Source of the DNA: Cryptomeria japonica
Taxonomy: Eukaryota > Streptophyta > Pinopsida > Cupressales > Cupressaceae
Reading direction: 5' to 3'
Length of the DNA: 64,000 bases
NCBI RefSeq assembly: GCF_030272615.1
Contig: NC_081412.1
Location: forward strand, 26,382,501 to 26,446,500
Shown here: positions 48,124-57,771 of the stretch, piece after piece
How positions within the stretch are numbered: the stretch's first letter is position 1
Layout: the number at the start of each line of letters is the position of its first letter
Notes under the pieces: model-generated
What the model was told of the DNA's origin: nothing
The model's database searches: none
What the model saw: only the letters and a program-made list of their open reading frames with translations
Made by a program: the position numbers and the translations under genes

Positions 48124-50403
48124 TTAGGTACCCATGTACAAATGCAAATGCATGAAAACCAATGCAAGGAAATCTCTCACAAAGTGAGGAAAGAGAAAAA
48201 AACTCAATGGGAAAAAACCCTCACCCAAAAGAGATATGAAAACTAGATACAAAGAACTCTCATAGAAGTATGTGAAGAACAAAACCCCATGTGAGGAAAA
48301 AGTCCCCCTCATATGAGAGAATAAGAAGAGAGACGAGGAAGCCCCCCTCAATGTGGAATCTGCACCAATGATAGAAGCTCGAAGATGAATGAAGAAACTG
48401 CTCCATGAACGTTGAACCACATTCCTCCCCTTAGGAAGAAACAAAACCAAAGGTGTATCCAAAAAGTCTCCCCAACCATGAAGGGAAGATGAAACAAAAA
48501 TACTCATGATGAAAGGAATCTCTAAAAACTGCTCAAGTGTCTCCATGTTGATGCTGAAAGGAGCCCCCTCCAAAGGTGGTAAACTTTGCCACACTACTGA
48601 AAAAGGCACTCCAAGATCTAGTGGAGATGAATGTAGAACAATATCCAAAGACTCATATGTCTCCTCAAAAGATAAAGAGACCTCATCCAAGTGTTGTACA
48701 AAAGTATCCACAATCATGTCAACCTCTAAAGATTGATCATGTAGAGAATGCACAAGAGGGTCAAAGTGATCCCTCGCAACAATCAAAGAAGGATCATCTT
48801 CATCAAAGAGAAGATGAATTTCATCAATGGTGTCTCCAAAATCTGTAATGTAGGACTCCACAAACAAACCTGCAATGTCTGTCAAGTAGGCATCCCAATC
48901 AACTGAAGCTGGAAGACATGAAATATCCTGCTGCACTGAATCATAAGAAGGCAAAACTATCGCACTAGTTGCATCATCAGGTGCAATAGGTGGTGTGATA
49001 TCAATAGAAGGAGATGAAATGAAAGGCTCAAGAATGGGGTCACATGTGAGAATCCCCAAGTTCAAATGGCCAAAGTTCTCCTCAAAATATGAATCATCAA
49101 CATAGGAAGAACCAACCTTATCAATAGGACCAAAATCTGAAAAAGAGTACAACCGAGATGCATGATCAACCACCCCAGTCTCAATGATAGCTCCACTCTC
49201 CAAGTCTCTAATGATAACTGAATCAGGTGTGAACTCTACAATTTTCCTAATTGCCCCATGTGTGATTTGATAGATGGAAAGAAGATTATGTGTCAAGTGG
49301 GGTACACACAACACATCATTGAAGGAGTTATCCCTAATGGCAATAGATCCTTTCCCAATCACATACATGTATGTATGATTGCCCATCAAAATCCGCGGCA
49401 TGTGGCAAGGCTCAAATGTAGAAAACATAGACTGTGAAGATGCCATATGATGAGAAGCCCCTGAATCTAGAAGCCATCTCCCTGAATCATGACTTGTAGT
49501 AGCACAAAGAGCTTGTCCCTTTCCTTTATTTGTCCCAAAAGAGTGATCCTTTCCTTTATCCTTGGAAGAAGAAGCCGATGTAGACATTCTACAAGGTAGG
49601 TTGATTCTATTCTTCTCAAGAAGATTCTTCAACTCATCAATATCCTTCTTATAACAATGATGTTCATCATGTCCTGACTTCTTGCAATATCCACAAAAAA
49701 GATTGTCCTTATATGATTTCCTCTTAGGTGAGAATGGTGAATCACCTTTTTGTGGAGAGGAAGATTGTGCTCCATCTTGTTGTGGTTTAGACTTAGGTTG
49801 CTTTTGATTCTTGCCTTTTCCTTGATTACTTTGATTCCCTTTGTTAGCCACCAAAGCTCGTGACTTTGAATATTTGAGAATCCCCATCGTGGTCAACTTA
49901 GATTGCTCAAGTATCAACATCTCTGTGAATAAATCAAATGAGGGAGAAGTGTATGAGGAACCTTGAGCTAACCTATGGGTGTGAAAGCTAGATACAAAGG
50001 CTGCATACTCCGAAGGAAGCTTGTCCAACAAGTTATAAACCAATTGAGCATCCTTTTTGTCAATTCCACAATCCTTTAGCTTTGCACTTAGCTCAGTTGC
50101 TTTTGTGACATAATCTTGGATTGTATCAAAATCCTTGGGATCTAAAGTTGTGAGTTCACTATCAAGGTTGTAGCCCTTAATCTCATCAAATTGATCATAC
50201 AATTTCTTAAAAATATCCCAAGCCTCTATAATTGTTGTACACTTATCAATGTGAAAAATGAGGTCATCTGATACATACTTTCTAAGAGTTCCAAGTGCCA
50301 TAGCATTCTTAGTAAGCCATTCAATTTGAGCATTAGGATCAGCCTTAGGATCAGGTGGTGCTGTAATAGTTTCATTTACATAATGAATGAATCCTTTTTC
50401 CAT
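48124..50403 (-). CDS. Intact 759-codon gag-protease polyprotein with novel C-terminal region
   Basis: ATG at 50403 on minus. Residues 1-180 form a UBN2-type gag (IEWLTKNAMALGTLRKYVSD, DIFKKLYDQFDE). Residues 190-235 are a basic Gln/Ser/Lys linker. A CCHC zinc knuckle follows at 237-250 (CGYCKKSGHDEHHC), then an aspartic protease with DSGA at 313-316 (WLLDSGASHHM). FGHLNLGIL at 444-452 looks like the residue of the GAG-pre-integrase motif. The remaining 300 residues bear no integrase or RT homology. They are acidic at 500-590 (DIAGLFVES, LLFDEDDPSL) and strongly hydrophobic with Phe/Leu/Ser runs at 630-759. There is no stop despite the deletion of pol. The leader from the LTR to the ATG is about 900 bases. 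Confidence 0.9.
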   Translation of the reverse strand: MEKGFIHYVNETITAPPDPKADPNAQIEWLTKNAMALGTLRKYVSDDLIFHIDKCTTIIEAWDIFKKLYDQFDEIKGYNLDSELTTLDPKDFDTIQDYVTKATELSAKLKDCGIDKKDAQLVYNLLDKLPSEYAAFVSSFHTHRLAQGSSYTSPSFDLFTEMLILEQSKLTTMGILKYSKSRALVANKGNQSNQGKGKNQKQPKSKPQQDGAQSSSPQKGDSPFSPKRKSYKDNLFCGYCKKSGHDEHHCYKKDIDELKNLLEKNRINLPCRMSTSASSSKDKGKDHSFGTNKGKGQALCATTSHDSGRWLLDSGASHHMASSQSMFSTFEPCHMPRILMGNHTYMYVIGKGSIAIRDNSFNDVLCVPHLTHNLLSIYQITHGAIRKIVEFTPDSVIIRDLESGAIIETGVVDHASRLYSFSDFGPIDKVGSSYVDDSYFEENFGHLNLGILTCDPILEPFISSPSIDITPPIAPDDATSAIVLPSYDSVQQDISCLPASVDWDAYLTDIAGLFVESYITDFGDTIDEIHLLFDEDDPSLIVARDHFDPLVHSLHDQSLEVDMIVDTFVQHLDEVSLSFEETYESLDIVLHSSPLDLGVPFSVVWQSLPPLEGAPFSINMETLEQFLEIPFIMSIFVSSSLHGWGDFLDTPLVLFLPKGRNVVQRSWSSFFIHLRASIIGADSTLRGASSSLFLFSHMRGTFSSHGVLFFTYFYESSLYLVFISLLGEGFFPLSFFLFPHFVRDFLALVFMHLHLYMGT

Positions 50404-51296
50404 TAGTTTACTCCATGTCTTAATTTTCTATGATGCATAATTATGAGGAGTTAAAAGTGGAAATTTAGGAGAACCCATAGCACCAAAATGAAAAAACACA
50501 AGATAGAGAGAGGCACAATCACACAAGACACCCCCCCAAAATACTCAATGAAGAAATCCCCCCAAAATGGTGATTTTGGCACTTTATACTTAGTGCGTAT
50601 ACAATGGGCCACTTGCAAAACAAGGCAAAGTGGACTTCTAATTTCAGTTTACAAATTCTCAAAATGAGATCTAAGAGACTTCAACAAATACTGCTAGTGA
50701 TCTAAACTGAGATCCAAGCAAAATGCAAGTACCAAATATGCCAAAAATGGCTAAATATAGAAAGTACAATTTCTACTTAAAATCACTACAAACAAATGGC
50801 AGATTATGAAAGTAGATGAAAAAATATGCACTTAAAAAAAAAACGGCACCTGAAAAGGAGTCCATATGAGCCCAAATGAAGCCTCCAAAGTTGTAAAAAT
50901 CAAGATTTCACGATTTCTGAAAAACCTATATATGAAAATCAGAAACCTCCTACACCACTGTATAGATCACAAAATTCTACCCCAAAACAAAAAAAATTGC
51001 TCCAAAAAACGAGTTCGGCTGAGTGAGATATCGCTATTTGAAAATTGCTTGCAAAATTATAATTTTTGGAAAATTTCCGCCGCAACGTCATACTTCAAAT
51101 GCCTCTAGATTTGGCTTCCGAAGTCTGATTTGGATGAAACAAAAGGCAAAACTAACTTTCTTGGTCCTCCTCAATCCAATAGTAACCTTAGATTTGACCC
51201 AACACTTCAATAAAAACCTGCAATAGAAATCTCCAAAATACACAACCCTAAATAGCATCAAATTTCTCTCAATTAGCAAACCAATGACACTCTAAT

Positions 51297-51309
51297 GGCT
51301 CTGATACCA
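51297..51309 (-). other. Primer-binding site of the non-autonomous Copia
   Basis: On minus TGGTATCAGAGCC immediately follows the 5' LTR end (51310). This is the plant initiator tRNA-Met type site. Confidence 0.9.
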
Positions 51310-51805
51310 TGTGAGACATGGACCAGCTCTGATACCATGTGAGATTTTGCCAAGATCAAGAGGCAATGGAAAACACAAATAAGAGAGACAAAATATATGA
51401 TAGAAATAAACTGTATTCTATCAAGATGAAAATACTGATCAACTGGATCATCAATTGATGTTGTTTATACAATGAATATGAGCCTGCTTATATAGGCAAG
51501 GCTATATGGATATGTGAGCACACAAACATGACATGTGGCACAATAAGAAACAAGGGTAGGTAGGAAATATGTGTGGGTAGGTAGGAGAAATAATATAATA
51601 GTCCACATGAGGTGGATCACCCACTGAATGTGGAGTGTAACAACAAGATCAACACCATAAAAGGTGGAAATTCTCCTACACACACTATCCCAATGTGGCA
51701 CAAACACCCAAGTGTCTCATACCCAAGCTACTATGAATTGCATTTCCTAAGTAAACTTAAGTAAGGTGTAATAATATCCATGATGAATAATTATTTACAC
51801 CAACA
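51310..51805 (-). repeat. Non-autonomous Copia 5' LTR (496 bp)
   Basis: It is the upstream LTR on minus, starting TGTTGGTGTAAATAATT. Its end carries TCTCACA, TGGTATCAGAGC, TGGTCCATG, TCTCACA in series, then the real primer-binding site. Confidence 0.93.
51487..51496 (-). promoter_or_regulatory. TATA-like element in the 5' LTR
   Basis: On minus CCTATATAAG, about 310 bases into the LTR. The same word is at 47718-47727 in the other LTR. Confidence 0.6.
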
Positions 51806-52470
51806 ATGATGATAGACTCAAAAGCACCACCACCTTTCCTTCGCATACCGAAACCTTACTACATATTAAATGCGAGTTGTGATAATTAATTTCACTTATT
51901 GCCATCCTCACTCGTGCTAGCACCTTTGCATGTCTTTCATTGTTTAGTCGACTATTAAGGAGACATATTTGTAAATCTGCATAGGATTATGCTTTGGCAA
52001 GAGTGCAAAGTAAGATAAACGATGAATGAAAAATTTCAAAGCAAGATTTCATAACTCTTCAAACCATCTCTAATATTCTGATGCCATTGTGACTCCTCCA
52101 TCGCTTGGTGTGTTGTCACCCTTTAAGGATATATCGACCACTTGGAAGGATCAAGTACTTGATCATTAGTGGAAGTGATATCGAAGTTCTTGAATTAGAT
52201 GATCAGCTGATAACACCAGTTAGCAACATGAGGAATGCATAATCAAACCTTTGGGCTTCAAGGACCTTGAAGGTGGTTCCACTCTGTCAAGATTCACTAA
52301 TCATTGGTTGAGTTGATGCACTAATGAAGGAGATTAGGAAAACATCTCTTCAAGGAAGGTTGGAATAAGGCAAGTCTTGGTTATTAGAGGTGGCCGAAGA
52401 CTGATAATATGACATAAGTGCTTATGGGATGAGTCTAAGACAAAAGGTGATGCCTTTGAAAAATTGGCGA

Positions 52471-55400
52471 AGGAAAAAGGGGAAACATGAGAAAAAAATA
52501 AATTAATAAGGGATGCTAGGTATAAATAATCACAATTAATAATATTATGTAAAAAAGAGGATCATAATTAGTAATTATTAGGTGACTAGATAATTATATT
52601 TAGAACAAATTCATAAGCTACATAGCAATATCTATTTTTAGTAGTACAATGCATCTAGTTAAGTATAGATCATATAGTGTACAGTCAAAATTGCCTAATA
52701 AAATGGATGGGGTATTTAATACATTGAATTGCAAGATAAGTAGCCAAGGTAATAGGAACTACACAACTCCACCCATGCAATTATGAACCTCATCAACTTA
52801 GGGTTGCATGAATATCAAGTTACACTTTAAACATCATTAATCTATTTTAATTAAGAATATGAATATTTAGGTTAGTTATACCTATTGAAATTTGCTTTCT
52901 TAATAAGGTTGCATAACTAGATCTGAGAAACATTGAGTAATAAGGTTGCTTTCATAATTGAGTTTACAAAAACCAAGAAATCAAAACCAAGGTCGAGAGA
53001 GACACTACGAGGGTATAAGTTGAGGATAAGCATTATCTTAAATGCAGTTCATTTTATACTTCTCTAGGTGCAAATAAAAATGAAAATCTTATGACTAGCT
53101 TATCAACTACTATTAACAATAACTTAAAAAAAATACAATTTTGAGTCATGAAGTTTGCAGCATGAATTGGAACAATTGGCTATACCATGGTCTAATCTAC
53201 TTTTACTAGTATCATGTAGGCATATATGTCAAGATCTACCTATCTGAAGAGTTTAGCATAGGTTATGGTGTATTTACATGAACAAAAATGTGTCTTACAA
53301 GTGTTGTGTCTTTCTTGGTCTCTAGCATGCTTGTATACCTATAATAAGCATTGTGCAATATGAATCCTTACTCATGATGACTAAAAGAACAATGATTAAG
53401 CCCTAAACTCTTAATGGTGTGTATAGTTAAAAATAATAATTATAAACTAGATCTAAAATATGTATTTATCAAAGTACAATGCTTACAATAATTAGATTTG
53501 ACCTATAATCATATTTTTACATGAGTTGAGAAGTGAAACATATATGTAAACTAGGTCAGATAAAAAAATTCAAACATGAAGGGTATGTATTAGAATTCAA
53601 TTGAATTGATTTTAGAAATAGAATTTGAAGAGGGGTATAAATGGTACTAGTTAAATTTAGTGACTGTTAGAATTTTGTACTAACAAAGAGGCCATAAATT
53701 TTGACCTACCATTTATGTAAGGATAATTGATAGGTTTAGAAATTGCTACAAATAATTTAAATATTTCAGAGAAGCTCCATGAGATGGTCTAACTACTTTT
53801 TCTCAAGTGCCACTTGTTTTGAATTTTTATAGAAACTCCTATAAATTAGGTTTGAATTTGTAAGGCAAACATGAATGTATACTAGGAACTAGGAAAATAG
53901 GGAAAAAAATAACTTGTGCATCCAGAAACTTAGATTTGATAGTTGAAACAAGTTTAGAATGTTTGCAAAAAGATTTGGTTAAAATTTAAAAGTCATCTTT
54001 GATAAAGTGTCTAGGTCACCTCATTGCCAAGATAGAGTGGTTTTGACAACCTAGTTTGGCAAGGACAAATATCCTTAAAATAAATTGAAACCAAATTTAG
54101 AGTTTGGTCTTGGTTTTGGAGTCCATACTATTATTCATGTCCCTCATGATAACAAAATGTGAAATAGGAAAGTTAACTGAGATACACCTACAATAGAAGA
54201 GATAAAGTTCATAGAAATAGAACAAATAAATGTGAAATATTAGGTATGAGGTTAAAAATTGAACAATACATTTTTTTCTAGTGAATAATAGGTAGTTGGT
54301 GCCTTTGATTTTGATGCATAGAGTCACATGTAAGAGGACCAAATCACTTCAATTTTAATAAAATACAATCTAATGGATGCTAGATAACCTCCTCATTATT
54401 TATGAATCATTTATATTAGACTATTTCATGACTAATTGCCAAGAACTTGTGACACACATTTAAGTTAAATTCTATTTTCACCAATAAAATTGAAATTTAC
54501 CCTATGATTTGAATATTTTTTAACATTGCAATTAAAATCCATTCTAATATTCAGACCATCTTTTTCCATTACCATTAACATTCATCTTTTTAGTAGACCC
54601 CTATTCACCTTGAAATCAACATCTTAATCCTAATTTCATAGCGTTTACATCCACCAAAATTCACCACATTTGAGCTCATACAAATACCATTTAAACAAAG
54701 ATACTTCTTTTATGTTTAGTAGATAAGCTTCATTCCATACTTTCTAGGGTTTCTTCCGTGCCTAGCGCTTGCTTACTACCTTCAATCTTGTTTTAAGATG
54801 GGCCTTGCTTCTCGATCCCTGATGTAGTTATCAATCTTGTTTTAGGATTTAGTAATCAATACGAAAATATAAATGTAGTGTGTTTTTTAACACACCCCCT
54901 AATTAACTCGGAAGCAGCTTTCTAGGCTTTTGGTTAGGATAGTCCATGATTTTGTATCTGGATCTCTCTAGGCTTCTTAACAAAAAATGAGTCTTCAAGT
55001 TTAATGATGAGGAAGGTTCCTTCGTGAAATATGGTGGTTCACTGTGGGCTTTGTCTGAAATAAGTTTTTTGAGCCTTCCTCACACTGGTGTCCTTCAGCT
55101 TATATAATTCGTGTATCTCAAACTGCATTCAATAGAGCGGATCACAATGGAACTTCTCATATATAACACCTAGCTTGACACTTTGTGGGCCTTGCTTCTC
55201 CATCCCTGATGTAGTTAATAATGCAGTGGCCTGGATCTTCTTGGCTTCTCCTTTGCAAATCCAATCGGGCCTATCTTTTCAGAAATTCTTACATGGGAAG
55301 CTTTCCCTCTCTCTAGTGATGTTACCGGAGCTTATTCAATCTAATACTTGTTCAACACTCTAGGTCAATGACATTAGATCGATTTGGCCACTCTAGACTC

Positions 55401-55557
55401 ACATCTGCCAAGTGCTCATTGTAGCTACAATCTAACATGCCCCATGAACGTCCAATATTCCTTCTCTGTTGGATCTCATAGTTTTATGCATTTTTATCTT
55501 CGTAGATATAAGTTTTAGTCGTAAATATGAGTTTTTCATGAATAGAATTGATTGAAT
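52471..55557. other. Gene-free AT-rich region
   Basis: Only short, unrelated open frames are seen. A 30-base block (GGGCCTTGCTTCTCNATCCC, then TGATGTAGTTA) is present twice, near 54800 and 55188. No TE ends are visible. Confidence 0.5.
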
Positions 55558-55559
55558 AT

Positions 55560-55830
55560 TGAAGAGAGTTAATTGGTTATTCATCTTTTGACGTATTAAC
55601 CTCTTTTAATTTTGTTTCTCTAATACTCTTTTTCTCTAACTCATATCCTCTTTTAACTATTTTTTCCATATTAGGCTATAGCATATTGGAGAGAGTTAAT
55701 TGGTCATTGATCTTTTGAGGTATTAGCCTCTTTTAATTTTGTTTTTCTAATACTATCTTCTTCTCTAACTCATATCCTCTTTTAACTATTGTTTCCTCAT
55801 ATCCTCTTTTAACTCATATCCTCTTTTGTT
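55560..55830 (+). repeat. About 126-bp direct duplication
   Basis: GAGAGTTAATTGGTTATTCA at about 55564 is repeated with a few changes at about 55690, followed in each copy by CTCTTTTAATTTTGTTT and CTAACTCATATCCTCTTTTA. Confidence 0.75.
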
Positions 55831-55889
55831 GGAGGTGGAATCTTACCTACCTCCTTTTATTTCTCTGATTTCTCTAGAACTTGCAAATC

Positions 55890-56275
55890 AATAGTGGAAG
55901 GTTTCAACTTTCAAAAGATCACATTTTTGCTATAAAGAACCTTCTTTGCAATTGGATCCAAAGTTTGTAACTATTGACATCGACACCATGGACGATGAAG
56001 ATGAACTTTTAAACTACCTTGTTCTCCCATTTTGATCTTTTTTCACTCGACATGTGAGAATATGCCTCACAAACAAAGACTATGAGATGTCTCATTAAGG
56101 GCTTCTTACTAGGCGATGCTTCTATAGGTGTCTTTTTAACTAGCGTTGAAGTAGGAGATCTGTTAATCAAATAACATGTGGTGGCTATAGCTTCAACCCA
56201 TAACTCCTGTTCAAGGCCAACATCACTCATAATACTCCTATCCCTCTCCATTAGTGTCCTGTTCATCTATAATAT
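55890..56275 (-). pseudogene. Copia integrase C-terminal relic
   Basis: On minus the frame 56266-56009 reads MNRTLMERDRSIMSDVGLEQ, ELWVEAIATTCYLINRSPTS, and KKPLMRHLIVFVCEAYSH, matching the integrase end of the Copia element at 5247-5480 over about 85 residues. It continues left, after a stop, to NSYKLW and F.IAKM near 55920-55950. No LTRs are nearby; it is an old fragment of a related family. Confidence 0.85.
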
Positions 56276-57265
56276 TGTAAAATGCATCCAATACAAATTC
56301 ACATTACTTGAGCATCCCTTTTAGTTGTAATTAAGATAGTTATGTATCCTAACCCTCAAATCCCGACCCAAATATACCTCACCATATTTCATTCTTGATT
56401 CCTTGACCATTAGGTTTGGATTGTTCTTGGACGCATGCGTGTAATGGAGAAGTCCATACACTATGCTAGCGTCCTACAAATATCCAGGATTGAGTTGGCT
56501 ATTAGGATATTACACTTTTTAAATTTGATGACGTCATGCCTTTGTAAGCCTACATTGATGTCAAGAGTCATTGACTATTGATTAAAAATGTCTTTTTTGC
56601 CTCCTTTTGCTCTCTTGGATCTTTTGAACGTTACTAAACTTCATTATAGCTCATTCTCACTTCTTTAGCACTCTAAAAATCTATTTTTGCATCTTCAATT
56701 CATAGCATCTATCATTATCATTCTCATTGTTACTTCTTGCAAAAATATACCATTATCATTCAAAAGGGTCACTATTATCTTGAGAATTCATAGATGAACT
56801 GGCCAAAGGAAGAATGAAGGTTAGCAATGCACCAAAATAATGGTAGGAAAGATGGGAGGGTGATCGTATGGATTTGTGTAACACTTTAGGCTAACAATGT
56901 TTGTTCCGACTGGAAAGGTTTCGATCAGAATGCTTCCAGTTGGATTGATTTGGCAGCCACGTAGCACTTGTGTGGCAAGGGGGTTCCGGATATAAGAGCT
57001 GAAATCCACCCTAGCCCCTCATTTTGCATTGAGTGGCTTGGAGTTGAGTAGGAGGGCGCAAAAAATCTCAAAGATCCAGCCGGAAGGGTTTCGGTGGTAA
57101 GTACCTTTTTATTTATTTATTTTATCATATTAATTTATATTGTTTTTTTAAAAAGTTTTTAATAGAAAATTAATTTTTTGATAGAAAATTAGTTTTTTTT
57201 AATTTTAAAAAATAAATATATATTTTTGTATTTATTTTGTCATATTAGTTTAGAATATTAGAAAA
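56276..57265. other. Unassigned region with a possible promoter-exon edge
   Basis: No gene can be supported. GGATATAAGAGCTG near 56987 is TATA-like, and GGTGGTAAGTACC near 57092 is a good splice-donor match about 100 bases later, so it may be the start of an LTR or gene transcript; this is weak inference. Confidence 0.3.
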
Positions 57266-57267
57266 TA

Positions 57268-57401
57268 AATACATACATGTACATAAATACACACATACAC
57301 ATAAATACATACACAAACCTACACATACATACATACATACCTACACACATACATACACATACATACAAACCTACCTATAAACGTACACAAACATACATAC
57401 A

Positions 57402-57435
<34 letters not shown>

Positions 57436-57600
57436 CATACATATAAATTAATTATATGTACACCTTAGGACATACACATACATAAAAATACATACACATA
57501 CATACCTAGGTCTACATACATGTACATACACATACATAAATACATACACATACATAAATAAATACACATAAAATAATTATTTATGCCTTAGGACATACAT
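57268..57600 (+). repeat. (ACAT)n microsatellite
   Basis: Runs of ACATACAT with interruptions, mixed with CACATACACA. Open frames here (His/Thr/Tyr-rich) are artefacts. Confidence 0.92.
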
Positions 57601-57724
57601 ACACCTCAGTACATGCTATCAGGGGTTGTGTGTGGTCCTGAGGGGTCACACACGTGTTCACACGTGTGTGACCCCTCAGGACCACACACGACCCCTGATA
57701 GCATGTATTGAGGTGTATGTATGT
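57593..57724. repeat. Near-perfect palindrome, 64-base arms
   Basis: 57593-57656 and 57661-57724 are reverse complements with two mismatches, around a 4-base centre TTCA. The arms contain GTGTGTGGTCCTGAGGGGTC and its complement, which are relatives of the satellite unit downstream. Confidence 0.92.
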
Positions 57725-57771
57725 ATGTATGTGTATGTAGACATCCTAAGGTGTATATAATTATGTTATAT

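Larger units (their letters stand above)
47545..51805 (-). mobile_element. Non-autonomous Copia with one gag-protease ORF
   Basis: LTRs at 47545-48036 (3' on minus) and 51310-51805 (5' on minus) start TGTTGGTGTAAATAATTA and end TCTCACA on the minus strand. The target duplication ATGAT is at 47540-47544 and 51806-51810. The primer-binding site is at 51297-51309 and the polypurine tract at 48037-48046. The 4,261 bases hold one 759-codon ORF and no integrase, RT or RNase H, so mobility would need a helper element. The LTRs differ by only a few bases in the first 250 and the ORF is intact, which suggests recent movement. Confidence 0.95.
35155..52470 (-). repeat. Tandem unit C, interrupted by two nested elements
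   Basis: The unit comprises 35155-36427, 45377-47544 and 51811-52470, in all about 4.1 kb. Its continuity is shown by unit B: the sequence GTAATGTAATCTTGTGTAAT there is split at GTAA by the TIR element here, and ACATTAATCATGAT there is split at ATGAT by the non-autonomous Copia. It ends at a GAAGGAAAAA word near 52469. Confidence 0.78.

Noticed and set aside
48506-48848. Plus-strand frames opposite the gag-protease ORF
   Set aside because: They are shadows of the 759-codon minus-strand gene.
56985-57105. TATA-like and splice-donor pair as a host gene start
   Set aside because: No coding exon or acceptor could be found downstream before the microsatellite.
57277-57468. His/Thr/Tyr-rich open frame
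   Set aside because: It is a translation of the ACAT microsatellite.
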